A stretch of 50,808 bases of DNA from Myroides pelagicus (GTDB lineage Bacteria; Bacteroidota; Bacteroidia; Flavobacteriales; Flavobacteriaceae): the NCBI RefSeq assembly GCF_009711055.1, contig NZ_WMJY01000008.1:64782-115589 (forward strand), written 5' to 3'. The stretch's first letter is position 1; every line of letters begins with the position of its first letter. Under the pieces are notes generated by a model. The model did no database searches. It saw only the letters and a program-made list of their open reading frames with translations, and was not told the origin of the DNA. Both the position numbers and the translations under genes were made by a program. Shown here piece after piece: positions 1 to 8,645 of this stretch.

Positions 1-31
1 GTGGCCGTGTTTATATTATTTACAAAATTTG

Positions 32-105
32 TGACCATGGCAGGATTCAAACCTGCAACCTTCTGAGCCGTAATCAGATGCGCTATTCAGTTGCGCCACA
101 TGGCC
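32..105 (-). tRNA. tRNA-Arg, anticodon ACG
   Basis: The minus strand folds into a complete 74-nt cloverleaf ending at the discriminator A. The acceptor stem is GGCCATG with CATGGTC, the D stem GCGC/GCGC, the anticodon stem TCTGA/TCAGA around loop TTACGGC, and the T stem GCAGG/CCTGC. The anticodon ACG reads CGN arginine codons, normally after deamination of A34 to inosine by TadA. CCA is not encoded. Two positions are unusual. The T loop reads TTTGAAT instead of TTCGAAT, and the D loop has G-A where G18-G19 is expected, so the 19:56 pair would be A-U instead of G-C. A good promoter lies 20 nt upstream. Confidence 0.93.
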
Positions 106-124
106 TATTGCTTTATTGCGAGTG

Positions 125-155
125 CAAATATATAACGTTATTCTATAAATACAAA
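125..155 (-). promoter_or_regulatory. Promoter of the tRNA-Arg gene
   Basis: Read on the minus strand, TTTG (152-155), a 19-nt spacer and TATATTTG (125-132) match the Bacteroidota TTTG / TAnnTTTG promoter. The -7 box ends 19 nt before the tRNA 5' end. Confidence 0.7.
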
Positions 156-241
156 CTTTATCGAATAAAAAATACAATTTATTTTTCATCAATCCCTTTA
201 AACATCTCTACTTAAACGAATTATACTTTAAAAAAAATACA

Positions 242-583
242 TCAAAATTTATTGTTTGGTGGTAAATAATGTAGAAATAAAAAAGCAGTTATTAAAAACA
301 AAATCATATTCCAATAAAGATCGTTTCCAGTAAAAAGTCCGACAATAAGAAATAGTAAAGTCGCTATAAATCCTAGAAACAAAAAATTGAAACTCTCTTT
401 GTCCATTAACTCATCTTCCCATTCTTCTTCCTCTAATTCCTTTTCTTTATTAGTTAGATACTCTTCAGTACTATTAAACCTATTTACTGTGAAATACCTT
501 CTCAAAACAAGAATAGCTATTACAACAACCCCTATGACCACAATAGTTACATTCATCTTTCGTATAGCTAAATTAACATTCAT
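242..583 (-). CDS. Small membrane protein of unknown function
   Basis: A 113-residue protein that I do not recognise. It has one hydrophobic segment near the N terminus (about residues 12-28), a very acidic charged stretch (about 38-60, rich in Glu), and two closely spaced hydrophobic segments (about 66-86 and 90-106). This suggests three membrane spans with a charged loop. A second Met at residue 10 (position 556) is an alternative start. A well-formed promoter of its own (619-652) lies just after the rho terminator, which supports a real, separately transcribed gene. The function is unknown. Confidence 0.6.
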   Translation of the reverse strand: MNVNLAIRKMNVTIVVIGVVVIAILVLRRYFTVNRFNSTEEYLTNKEKELEEEEWEDELMDKESFNFLFLGFIATLLFLIVGLFTGNDLYWNMILFLITAFLFLHYLPPNNKF

Positions 584-618
584 CTATCGCTCGAAAGTAA
601 TACATTTTACTTTGGTAA

Positions 619-652
619 CAAAATTAGGACTTTCAGAAACACTTATTACAAA
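619..652 (-). promoter_or_regulatory. Promoter of the small membrane protein gene
   Basis: On the minus strand TTTG (649-652), a 22-nt spacer and TAATTTTG (619-626) fit the Bacteroidota consensus. The -33 element abuts the T tract of the rho terminator. Confidence 0.5.
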
Positions 653-677
653 AAAAGAGTGCATCTGATGCACTCTT
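651..677 (-). terminator. Intrinsic terminator after rho
   Basis: A perfect 10-bp inverted repeat (655-664 with 668-677, loop CTG) is followed on the minus strand by a T run. It lies 28 nt past the rho stop codon. Confidence 0.8.
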
Positions 678-704
678 CTTTACATTTTATTTACAATGTC
701 TTGA

Positions 705-2600
705 TTATCCGTTTAACGTTTTCAAGAAATCTTCATTTGATTCTGTTTTTCTAACTTTATCAATAATAGTAGTCATCGCTTCGAATGAGTTCATATCATC
801 AATATACTTTCTAACTGCCCATGAACGCTGTTGAGCAGGAGCATCTAGCAATAAATCATCTCTACGAGTAGAAGAGGTAGTAATATCGATCGCAGGGAAT
901 ATACGCTTATTAGCTAGCTTTCTATCCAACTGTAACTCCATATTACCCGTTCCTTTAAATTCTTCAAAGATTACTTCATCCATCTTAGATCCAGTATCTA
1001 CAAGTGCCGTAGCGATAATACTTAATGATCCACCATTTTCAATATTACGCGCCGCCCCGAAAAAGCGTTTTGGCTTCTGTAAAGCATTAGCATCTACCCC
1101 TCCACTTAACACCTTACCTGAAGCAGGCTGAACCGTATTATAGGCACGTGCTAAACGCGTGATTGAGTCAAGTAATATAACTACATCATGACCACACTCG
1201 ACAAGTCGTTTCGCCTTTTCTAAAACAATATTTGCAACTTTTACATGGCGATCTGCTGGTTCATCAAAAGTAGAAGCAATAACTTCCGCATTTACACTTC
1301 GCTGCATATCTGTAACCTCCTCTGGACGTTCATCAATTAGCAGTACAATTAAATAAGCCTCAGGATGATTGGCTGCAATAGCATTTGCTACTTCCTTAAG
1401 CAACATAGTCTTACCTGTTTTAGGCTGAGCGACAATCATTCCACGTTGTCCTTTTCCTATAGGAGCGAACATATCCATCAGACGTGTAGATACCGTACTT
1501 CTACGTGCATCTAAGTTAAACTTCTCATCAGGAAACAATGGCGTTAAGTGCTCAAAAGACACACGATCTCTCACTGCTTGAGGATCATGTCCATTAATCT
1601 TAACAACTTTCACTAATGGGAAAAACTTCTCGCCCTCTTTAGGGGGTCTAACCACGCCTTTTACCGTATCTCCTGTTTTTAAACCAAACAAACGAATTTG
1701 AGATTGAGACAAATAAATATCATCCGGAGATGACAAATAATTATAGTCAGCCGAACGCAAGAAACCATAACCATCTGGCATCATTTCCAACACACCTTCA
1801 CTCTCTATAATTCCATCAAATTCATAATCAGGCTCTCTGAACGTATTCTTTTTATTGTTCTGAGATTGGTTATTATGTTGAGATTGGTTATTCTGAGACT
1901 GGTTATTGTTTTGTCCCTGAGTATTCTGAGACTGGTTATTGGCCTGAGACTGGTTATTGGCCTGAGATTGATTAGTAGCCTGATTGCGATTTTTATGCTG
2001 ATTAGGGTTTTGCTTTTTCGGCTCTTGATCAACTGATGCAGTAGTATTTGCATCATTTACACCTATATTCGTATTAGTCTGTTGACGATTATCTCTTTTT
2101 TGGTTGTCACGACGATTGTCACCTTTTTTCTTTCCGAAATCTCTTTTATTATCTTTAGAGGAGTTTCTATTCTCAGAAGTATTATCTGCAGTTTTCTCTA
2201 CAGCTGTTTCTTTTGAAGGATTAATACGTTTACGTTGTTGACGAGCATTATTATTAGCCTGATCATCAGTTGTTTCACTTGCTCTTTTACTATCATCGCC
2301 CTTCGCAACATTTCCTGTATCGGTTACTGATATCTTGTTACTAACTACCTCCTGAGCAGCAGCCTTAACAGATTCTTCTACTTTAACTGCTATTGCACCT
2401 TTACTCTCTTTCTTAATTGTTTTCTTCTCTGTAACATTAGGAGTTTTTACAGTCACTTTTTTCATTGTAGCTGTATGCTCAAGAATTTTACCAATTAATA
2501 ATTCTTTCTTTAAACCTGAAGTTCCTAAGATGTTGAGTTCTTTAACAATTTTCTGAAGATCTGCGACCTTCAACTTTTGTAATTCGGAATTGTCAAACAT
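705..2600 (-). CDS. rho: Transcription termination factor Rho with long Asn/Gln-rich insert
   Basis: Rho is a hexameric RNA-dependent ATPase that ends transcription in the cytoplasm. At 631 residues it is about 210 longer than E. coli Rho. An N-terminal Rho/SAP-like helical region (about 1-43) is followed by a low-complexity, mostly disordered stretch (about 50-260). That stretch is first Lys/Glu/Thr-rich, then Arg/Asn-rich, and ends in repeated NNQSQ units. The RNA-binding cold-shock-like domain follows (about 265-335, with GYGFLR). The ATPase core has a Walker A motif QPKTGKT (about 391-398), a Walker B region [16 protein letters not shown], the Q-loop segment [21 protein letters not shown], and the R-loop region [14 protein letters not shown]. 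All motifs look intact. The gene is monocistronic with its own terminator. Confidence 0.97.
   Translation of the reverse strand: MFDNSELQKLKVADLQKIVKELNILGTSGLKKELLIGKILEHTATMKKVTVKTPNVTEKKTIKKESKGAIAVKVEESVKAAAQEVVSNKISVTDTGNVAKGDDSKRASETTDDQANNNARQQRKRINPSKETAVEKTADNTSENRNSSKDNKRDFGKKKGDNRRDNQKRDNRQQTNTNIGVNDANTTASVDQEPKKQNPNQHKNRNQATNQSQANNQSQANNQSQNTQGQNNNQSQNNQSQHNNQSQNNKKNTFREPDYEFDGIIESEGVLEMMPDGYGFLRSADYNYLSSPDDIYLSQSQIRLFGLKTGDTVKGVVRPPKEGEKFFPLVKVVKINGHDPQAVRDRVSFEHLTPLFPDEKFNLDARRSTVSTRLMDMFAPIGKGQRGMIVAQPKTGKTMLLKEVANAIAANHPEAYLIVLLIDERPEEVTDMQRSVNAEVIASTFDEPADRHVKVANIVLEKAKRLVECGHDVVILLDSITRLARAYNTVQPASGKVLSGGVDANALQKPKRFFGAARNIENGGSLSIIATALVDTGSKMDEVIFEEFKGTGNMELQLDRKLANKRIFPAIDITTSSTRRDDLLLDAPAQQRSWAVRKYIDDMNSFEAMTTIIDKVRKTESNEDFLKTLNG
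1850..1985 (-). repeat. Short in-frame repeats encoding NNQSQ units in rho
   Basis: Near-identical 12-18-bp units of the type CTGAGACTGGTTATTGGC (plus-strand reading) recur head to tail and encode repeated Asn-Asn-Gln-Ser-Gln. The number of units could change by slippage without breaking the frame. Confidence 0.75.
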
Positions 2601-2760
2601 ATAAATGTTTATAGATTATAAAATATTGAGTTGTGTTCTTAAATATAAGAGTGGAATTTTTTCATATAGAATTGTCGTATTATGAAGAACTTACGACAGA
2701 ACTGATGCAATATTACGAATTAATTTTAAAAAACAATAGGTTTTAATGAAAAAGAAACGT

Positions 2761-2768
2761 TATTTTTG
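2761..2768 (+). promoter_or_regulatory. -7 box of the DUF4293 gene
   Basis: TATTTTTG matches TAnnTTTG and lies 22 nt before ATG 2791. Because it falls inside the longer reading frame that begins at 2746, it argues that the downstream ATG is the true start. The -33 element is weak. Confidence 0.5.
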
Positions 2769-2790
2769 TAGCTCAGAACAAATAAAAAGT

Positions 2791-3207
2791 ATGTTACAGA
2801 GAATCCAGAGTATCTATTTATTTCTTGTTTTCGTAATTATGGGAATTGTATCCTTATTTATTCCTCTTTGGACAAACGGTCTAAATGAAACGATAATGGT
2901 AGGACATAGCCCAATTACAGCTATACTATTTGGTGGTAGTGCTGCCTTAAGTATGATTAGCTTATTAGGTTTTAAAAATAGACAACGTCAGTTCGTTATG
3001 AACAGACTAAACATGATATTAAACGTTTTACTATTAGGATTATTCGTATTCCGATCACTAACTGTATCTGGAGAAGTAGCAGAGGCTATTTCTGAGAAAG
3101 GTATTGGGATGTTCCTCCCTATTATTTCTATCCTGTTGCTAGTATTAGCTAACAGAGCCATAAAAAAGGATGAAGATCTTGTAAAATCTGTAGATCGCCT
3201 ACGATAA
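2791..3207 (+). CDS. DUF4293 family membrane protein
   Basis: A 138-residue inner-membrane protein with four predicted transmembrane segments (about 5-25, 43-60, 75-92 and 105-123). The N terminus MLQRIQSIYLF and the charged C terminus NRAIKKDEDLVKSVDRLR are hallmarks of the Bacteroidota family DUF4293, whose function is not known. An in-frame ATG at 2746 would add 15 residues. I reject it because a -7 promoter box sits inside that extension and the family starts at MLQRIQ. It is divergent from rho, a neighbourhood common in flavobacteria. Confidence 0.85.
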   Translation: MLQRIQSIYLFLVFVIMGIVSLFIPLWTNGLNETIMVGHSPITAILFGGSAALSMISLLGFKNRQRQFVMNRLNMILNVLLLGLFVFRSLTVSGEVAEAISEKGIGMFLPIISILLLVLANRAIKKDEDLVKSVDRLR

Positions 3208-3234
3208 ACCTTACATCTTAGTTTATTAGTGCGT

Positions 3235-3270
3235 TAAAAAAGCCGAACTTATTATAGTTCGGCTTTTTTG
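3235..3270. terminator. Bidirectional terminator between DUF4293 and YfcE-like genes
   Basis: AAAAAAGCCGAAC pairs with GTTCGGCTTTTTT around an 8-nt loop, with A and T runs on both sides. It overlaps the last codons of the minus-strand phosphoesterase gene. Confidence 0.85.
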
Positions 3271-3761
3271 TTTTTTGGCCATTCAATAACCTCCATATCT
3301 TTAACCACTCCTTTATCAATAACAAATCGAAGCATAGTTCTTACTTGATGAAACCCACTAATCCCAGCTGCTCCTGGATTAAGATGTAGCACATTATGAA
3401 GTTGATCATACTGCACTTTCAATATATGTGAATGCCCACAAATATAAATACCAGGTTTCTCTGTCATTAATCGTTCTTTTACAACTGCCTTATATTTACC
3501 AGGATACCCACCGATGTGAATCATATAAACCTTCATTTCTTCACACATAAAAAGCTGCTCCTCTGGGAACTCTGCCCTAGCTTCTTTCCCATCAATATTA
3601 CCATATACAGCGCGCAAAGGTTTAAGTCCCTGTATCGTCTCTGTAACCGCTAAATCTCCTATATCGCCAGCATGCCAAACCTCATCAGCTTGTCTGACGT
3701 ATTTTAATATAGACTCATCAATACACCCGTGTGTATCAGAAAGCAATAATATATTTTTCAT
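3252..3761 (-). CDS. YfcE/MJ0936-family metallophosphoesterase
   Basis: A 169-residue cytoplasmic two-metal phosphoesterase. The metal-binding motifs are complete: D9-x-H11 in SDTHG, GD at 32-33, GN at 54-55, H82, and GHSH at 109-112, followed by NPGA. The length fits the YfcE family, whose members hydrolyse phosphodiesters; the physiological substrate is not known. The gene stands alone, with the M64 peptidase terminator upstream and a bidirectional terminator at its end. Confidence 0.9.
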   Translation of the reverse strand: MKNILLLSDTHGCIDESILKYVRQADEVWHAGDIGDLAVTETIQGLKPLRAVYGNIDGKEARAEFPEEQLFMCEEMKVYMIHIGGYPGKYKAVVKERLMTEKPGIYICGHSHILKVQYDQLHNVLHLNPGAAGISGFHQVRTMLRFVIDKGVVKDMEVIEWPKNKKAEL

Positions 3762-3783
3762 TTGTACTTATTTACGTAAAAGT

Positions 3784-3815
3784 AAAAAGCTTTTCTTTTT
3801 AGAGAAAAGCTTTTT
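3784..3815 (-). terminator. Terminator after the M64 peptidase gene
   Basis: AAAAAGCTTTTC (3784-3795) pairs perfectly with GAAAAGCTTTTT (3804-3815) around an 8-nt loop, immediately after the peptidase stop codon on the minus strand. Confidence 0.75.
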
Positions 3816-3819
3816 CATT

Positions 3820-5088
3820 CTATTTGGTATAAAACTCTATTAATTCTTTTATAGCATTTTGGCACACTGGACAAAACTCAGAGTATTGATTTGTTTTCAT
3901 TCGGCAATCTAAGGCTCCTTTATATATTCTATTCCCTTCTAAACCTTCATACACACCTACGCTATACTTTTTAGCATCTTTAGTCGATGTAGGGATCGGT
4001 GTACCCTTTTTTAGCATTTTCTTCCATTTACTATCAAAATCAACTAAAGTAGTTATATTTTGCTCCCATGGTTCTGAAGCATTCGAAATCAAGTCACTTA
4101 ACACATCGTTTGGGTAAAAATACTCATCTCCTAAACCTGCAAAACTATGACCAAATTCGTGTACTACTACCGGTTTAAAGTCTTTGTGTCCAGTAGTGGT
4201 AAGTGTATAAGAATTATAAATTCCTCCTCCTCCGTATACATCAGTATTCGCTAAAATAATAATGTGCTCATAAGGAATACCCGCTAATATATCGTGTAAT
4301 TTCTTAATGCGATTCGTAGTTAGATAACGTTGAGAATAAAACGTATCAAAATTCGACTCTACAGCTGTCTTTTTCCAATCACCTTCACGTGGCACACTTA
4401 CGCCTGAATCTATAGAAGGGCTCTGTACAGCAATAAAATTAAAATTAGCAGAGAATTGACTAAAAGGATCATGTGCAAACAATTGTTCAACCGACACATG
4501 AACTGCCTCCATAAACTTATCCATTTCTCCTTCCTTAAATCCCTCAGCAACGAATACTACGTTAATAGCTTTTGAATCATCTTCCGCCTTGTGTACATAT
4601 TCATGTTTAGTAACATCGTGCTCTCCTTTTTTATGAATTAGAATATCACTAGGGTCAACATATTGTACTAATTTCGTTTTTTCCTTTCCATTCATATCAA
4701 ATAAAACTAGCTCAATAGTTACTTTTTCTTTAGGAAAAGGAACTAAGAATACATTTTCAAAACTCTTCGTTGCCTTTGTAGCTTCTTCCGTAGAAAGCCA
4801 CTCTTGGAACAACGTACTAAAACTATTGGTATATATCAATGTTTCACTCTTAGCGTCATAAATGCGAACCTGACCATTCCCTTTAAGCGCATTCTTATCT
4901 AAATTGTGAATCCTACCTGCCCATTGGGGATAAGAACTCACTTCATCCAATAAAATATATTGATCTTCTAAGTTTCCCCCAAAGATATAGTCTAACCTTA
5001 GGGTTTTCTGTTCAAAATATTGATTAAAATCCTGTGCTTGTAGTAAACAAACACAAAACAGAGTTACAAGCGTAAAAAGCTTATTCAT
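3820..5088 (-). CDS. Secreted peptidase, M64 (IgA peptidase-like) family
   Basis: A 422-residue zinc metallopeptidase with a cleavable signal peptide (MNKLFTLVTLFCVCLLQAQ, cut probably after AQA/AQ). The zinc site HEFGHSFAGLGDEYFYP (about residues 307-323) has the HExxH core plus a downstream GDE that fits family M64. An N-terminal beta-rich domain (about 25-165) precedes the catalytic domain, as in other Bacteroidota M64 proteins. Cysteines near the C terminus (CRMK...CPVC) may form disulfides. M64 was named for a Clostridium enzyme that cuts IgA; the substrate here is unknown. No secretion-system C-terminal domain is visible, so periplasmic or outer-membrane location is possible. Confidence 0.88.
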   Translation of the reverse strand: MNKLFTLVTLFCVCLLQAQDFNQYFEQKTLRLDYIFGGNLEDQYILLDEVSSYPQWAGRIHNLDKNALKGNGQVRIYDAKSETLIYTNSFSTLFQEWLSTEEATKATKSFENVFLVPFPKEKVTIELVLFDMNGKEKTKLVQYVDPSDILIHKKGEHDVTKHEYVHKAEDDSKAINVVFVAEGFKEGEMDKFMEAVHVSVEQLFAHDPFSQFSANFNFIAVQSPSIDSGVSVPREGDWKKTAVESNFDTFYSQRYLTTNRIKKLHDILAGIPYEHIIILANTDVYGGGGIYNSYTLTTTGHKDFKPVVVHEFGHSFAGLGDEYFYPNDVLSDLISNASEPWEQNITTLVDFDSKWKKMLKKGTPIPTSTKDAKKYSVGVYEGLEGNRIYKGALDCRMKTNQYSEFCPVCQNAIKELIEFYTK

Positions 5089-5184
5089 GTTTTTAATTTA
5101 TTTGTAGTTATTGATTAGTTATCTCGTAAAAATAAACATTATTTTTTCATATCCTCTTAAATCTCTCTACTAGAATCAAACGCA

Positions 5185-5215
5185 CAAAAAAAGAGGTTGC
5201 CATTTGACAACCTCT
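5185..5215 (-). terminator. Terminator after lpdA
   Basis: AGAGGTTG (5192-5199) pairs with CAACCTCT (5208-5215); on the minus strand a run of seven T follows. Confidence 0.8.
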
Positions 5216-5241
5216 ATCTAATATTTTATACTACTTCAATC

Positions 5242-6633
5242 TTATAAGTGAATAACTTCACCGTAAGCATCAGCTACAGCTTCCATTACAGCCTCACTCA
5301 TTGTAGGGTGTGGGTGTACCGCTTTTAAGATTTCATAACCTGTTGTTTCTAATTTACGAGCTACAACTGCCTCAGCAATCATATCAGTAACACCTGCTCC
5401 AATCATATGACATCCTAACCACTCTCCGTATTTAGCGTCAAAAATTACTTTAACAAATCCGTCAGGAGTACCTGCAGCTTTAGCTTTACCTGAAGCTGAG
5501 AATGGGAACTTACCAACTTTGATATCATATCCAGCCTCTTTTGCTTTCTTTTCAGTCATACCTACCGAAGCAATCTCTGGTGTAGCATATGTACATCCTG
5601 GAATATTTCCATAATCTAAAGGCTCCACATGGTGCCCAGCAATTTTCTCAACACATAAAATACCTTCCGCAGAAGCCACGTGTGCTAATGCTTGCCCAGG
5701 TACAACATCACCAATAGCGTAATAACCAGGGATATTTGTTTGATAATATTCGTTTACTAAGATTTTATCTCTATCTGTAGCAATACCTACTTCTTCTAAT
5801 CCGATATTTTCAATATTAGACTTAATACCTACCGCAGATAATACGATATCAGCCTCAATAACTTCTTCTCCTTTTGCTGTTTTCACAGTTGCTTTCACTC
5901 CTTCACCTGTAGTATCAACTTTCTCTACAGAGGAATTAGTCATCACTTTAATACCTGCTTTCTTCAACGAACGTTCAAATTGCTTTGAGATATCCTCATC
6001 TTCTACTGGCACAATATTAGGCATAAACTCAACAATAGTAACTTCAGTTCCCATTGCATTATAGAAATAAGCAAACTCTACTCCAATAGCTCCAGAACCA
6101 ACAACAATCATTTTCTTTGGTTGTTGTGGTAAAGTCATTGCTTGACGGTAACCAATTACTTTTTTACCATCTTGTGGTAAGTTTGGTAACTCTCTAGAAC
6201 GAGCACCTGTTGCAACGATGATATGATCTGCAGATAATTCAGTTACTTTTCCGTCTTTATCAGTTACTTCTACTTTCTTTCCAGGTTTTACTTTTCCAAA
6301 ACCATCAATGATTTCGATTTTATTCTTTTTCATCAAGAATTGAACACCTTTGCTCATTCCTTCTGCTACACCACGTGAACGTGCAATTACTGCATTGAAA
6401 TCCTTATCTACCTCTCCACTGATTGTTAATCCATAATCTGATGCGTGTTGAAGGTATTCAAATACTTGAGCAGATTTTAAAAGTGCTTTTGTAGGAATAC
6501 ATCCCCAGTTTAAGCAAATCCCACCTAAGTTTTCTTTCTCAACTACTGCAACTTTAAAGCCTAATTGAGAAGCTCTGATTGCAGTCACGTAACCTCCAGG
6601 GCCACTTCCTAAAACAATAATATCGAATTTCAT
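5242..6633 (-). CDS. lpdA: Dihydrolipoyl dehydrogenase (E3)
   Basis: This FAD-dependent enzyme reoxidises dihydrolipoamide with NAD+ in 2-oxoacid dehydrogenase complexes and the glycine cleavage system. Its 463 residues match the family length. Visible motifs are the N-terminal FAD site GSGPGG (9-14), the redox-active disulfide C40-LNWG-C45, the NAD site GSGAIGVEFAY (about 180), the second FAD segment YYAIGDVV, and the C-terminal catalytic HPHPTMSE (about 440-447). No other complex subunit lies nearby, so it probably serves several complexes. It has its own terminator. Confidence 0.97.
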   Translation of the reverse strand: MKFDIIVLGSGPGGYVTAIRASQLGFKVAVVEKENLGGICLNWGCIPTKALLKSAQVFEYLQHASDYGLTISGEVDKDFNAVIARSRGVAEGMSKGVQFLMKKNKIEIIDGFGKVKPGKKVEVTDKDGKVTELSADHIIVATGARSRELPNLPQDGKKVIGYRQAMTLPQQPKKMIVVGSGAIGVEFAYFYNAMGTEVTIVEFMPNIVPVEDEDISKQFERSLKKAGIKVMTNSSVEKVDTTGEGVKATVKTAKGEEVIEADIVLSAVGIKSNIENIGLEEVGIATDRDKILVNEYYQTNIPGYYAIGDVVPGQALAHVASAEGILCVEKIAGHHVEPLDYGNIPGCTYATPEIASVGMTEKKAKEAGYDIKVGKFPFSASGKAKAAGTPDGFVKVIFDAKYGEWLGCHMIGAGVTDMIAEAVVARKLETTGYEILKAVHPHPTMSEAVMEAVADAYGEVIHL

Positions 6634-6779
6634 ATATGTAAATATTTCTATATTTAATGCTACGAAAATACAGATTTATTTCTGTAAGTAAAACTTTCAA
6701 TTAGAAAAGTTATTACTCCTTTATTTGGCAATTATCAATCATATTCAAAAAATAATCACCTCTTTTAATCACATTCACA

Positions 6780-6828
6780 AAAAAAGCCTTTGTTTTTTGA
6801 AAACACTCAAAAAACAAAGGCCTTTTTT
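6780..6828 (-). terminator. Terminator after the ABC exporter gene
   Basis: A long hairpin: AAAGCCTTTGTTTTTTGA-type arm (6780-6800) pairs with its complement (6807-6828), with T runs on both ends. It lies 50 nt after the exporter stop codon. Confidence 0.8.
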
Positions 6829-6881
6829 CTGTACATAAAACACCTATTCTTTTTAGTAGGTATGCTTATTTTTTATAATTA

Positions 6882-8645
6882 TTAAGCATTACTCTCTTCT
6901 TTCACAGCCTTAAACTGTGATTCATATAAGTTTCTATAATATCCTTCTTCAATATTTAACAACTCATGATGAGTACCTTTTTCCACAATAACTCCCTTAT
7001 CCATTACGATAATCTGGTCAGCATTAACGATAGTTGCCAAACGATGGGCTATAATAATCGATGTTCTATTTTCTGTTAAATAATCTGTTGCCTTTTGAAG
7101 TAGCTCTTCAGAATAAGTATCAATTGAAGAGGTCGCTTCATCTAATATAAGAATACTCGGATTACTAACATAAGCACGTAAAAATGCTATGAGTTGCCTC
7201 TGTCCAGAAGATAACATAACACCACGTTCTTTCACATTATAGTCATACCCACCAGGCAAACTTGTAATAAATTCATGTATCCCAATTTGCTTGGCAGCTA
7301 ACTCAACTTGTTCAAGGCTAATCGTTGGATTATGTAAAGTAATATTATTAAAAATCGTATCGCTAAACAAAAAGACGTCTTGGAGTACTACGGCAATCTG
7401 TTTGCGTAAAGAAGCAAGCGTAAATGCATTAATATCAGTATTGTCAATCTTTATCTCTCCACTATCAATATCATAAAAACGATTAAGTAAATTAATAATA
7501 GTTGACTTTCCTGCTCCAGAAGATCCGACAATAGCAATTGTATTCCCTGCAGGGATAGACAGACTTATACCCTTCAATACTTCTACTTCGTGAATATAAC
7601 TAAATCGAACATCTTTCAATAAAATATTACCTTTAAACTGAGGTGCTATCACAGTTCCTCTATCAGTCATCTGTTCATCAGTTTCTAACACATCAAATAC
7701 ACGTTCCGCTGCTATAATCCCCATCTGCATAACATTGAACTTATCTGCAATTTGTCTCAAAGGGTTAAACAACATCGTAATCAGCATGGTATAAGCAAAC
7801 AAATCTCCAAAAGTAGTCAGGTTATCTCCTTCAACTATCGACATTCCTCCATACCAAATTACAAATCCTAAAGTTAAAGAAGATACTATATCTGCAATCG
7901 GGAAAAAAATAGAATTATACAATATATTCTTTAACCAAGCTTGATTGTGCTTTTGATTAATTTCCTCAAATTTTTCATACTCTATTTGCTCCCGTGTAAA
8001 TAGTTGTACAATTTTCATACCTGTCAATCGCTCTTGAACAAAGGTATTCAAATTAGAAATTTGTGTACGTACTTCTTGGAAAGCAGACTTCATTTTCAAT
8101 TGAAAAATACGAGTTGCATAAACCAATATAGGCATCGCTACTAGGACAATTAAACTCAGTTTCCAATTCATATAAAACATAAAGCCTAACACGACAAACA
8201 TCTTCAACACATCACTGACTATCATAAAAAGTCCTTGACTAAAAATACTGGCAATAGACTCAATATCTGACACCGCACGGGTTACTAACTTTCCAACTGG
8301 TTCTTTATCAAAATAACGCATCCGAAAACTCAGTATCTTATCAAAAAGCTTTTCTCGTATATCCTTAACAATATCTTGACCTAACCAATTAGCCCAATAG
8401 GTAAAGTAAAACTGTGACAATACTTCCCCTGTCAACACTAATGCCATCAAGCCGATGTAAAACAATAGCCCCTCTTGATCTCTAGTCTGAACATAGTTAT
8501 CAACAGTCTGTTTCAGCATATAAGGACGAACAGCAGCAAATATTGACAATGCAATCGCAAAAACTATAACCCAGTTAAATCTTCTTTGATAAGGTTTTGC
8601 GTAACTTAAAATTTTTCTTAATGAGATTGATCGAAACTTTTTCAT
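6882..8645 (-). CDS. MsbA-like ABC exporter (half transporter)
   Basis: A 587-residue half transporter working as a dimer in the inner membrane. An N-terminal ABC transmembrane domain with about six helices (about 20-315) is followed by a nucleotide-binding domain. That domain has Walker A GSSGAGKST (about 375-383), signature LSSGQRQL (about 478-485), Walker B ILILDEATSS (about 496-505) and H-loop IIAHR (about 535). The canonical first signature Gly is replaced by Ser (LSSGQ instead of LSGGQ), which many members tolerate. Family members export lipids, lipid A precursors or drugs, and the cargo cannot be told from sequence. The start codon overlaps the truA stop by 4 bp, so the two are co-translated. 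Confidence 0.92.
   Translation of the reverse strand: MKKFRSISLRKILSYAKPYQRRFNWVIVFAIALSIFAAVRPYMLKQTVDNYVQTRDQEGLLFYIGLMALVLTGEVLSQFYFTYWANWLGQDIVKDIREKLFDKILSFRMRYFDKEPVGKLVTRAVSDIESIASIFSQGLFMIVSDVLKMFVVLGFMFYMNWKLSLIVLVAMPILVYATRIFQLKMKSAFQEVRTQISNLNTFVQERLTGMKIVQLFTREQIEYEKFEEINQKHNQAWLKNILYNSIFFPIADIVSSLTLGFVIWYGGMSIVEGDNLTTFGDLFAYTMLITMLFNPLRQIADKFNVMQMGIIAAERVFDVLETDEQMTDRGTVIAPQFKGNILLKDVRFSYIHEVEVLKGISLSIPAGNTIAIVGSSGAGKSTIINLLNRFYDIDSGEIKIDNTDINAFTLASLRKQIAVVLQDVFLFSDTIFNNITLHNPTISLEQVELAAKQIGIHEFITSLPGGYDYNVKERGVMLSSGQRQLIAFLRAYVSNPSILILDEATSSIDTYSEELLQKATDYLTENRTSIIIAHRLATIVNADQIIVMDKGVIVEKGTHHELLNIEEGYYRNLYESQFKAVKEESNA

Noticed and set aside
387..668. A 93-codon frame on the plus strand at the left end
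   Set aside because: Antisense to the small membrane protein. Its Ser-rich run simply mirrors the Glu-rich stretch of the other strand, and it runs into the rho terminator.
2746..2790. Upstream start for the DUF4293 gene
   Set aside because: A TAnnTTTG promoter box lies inside the extension, and the family begins at MLQRIQ.
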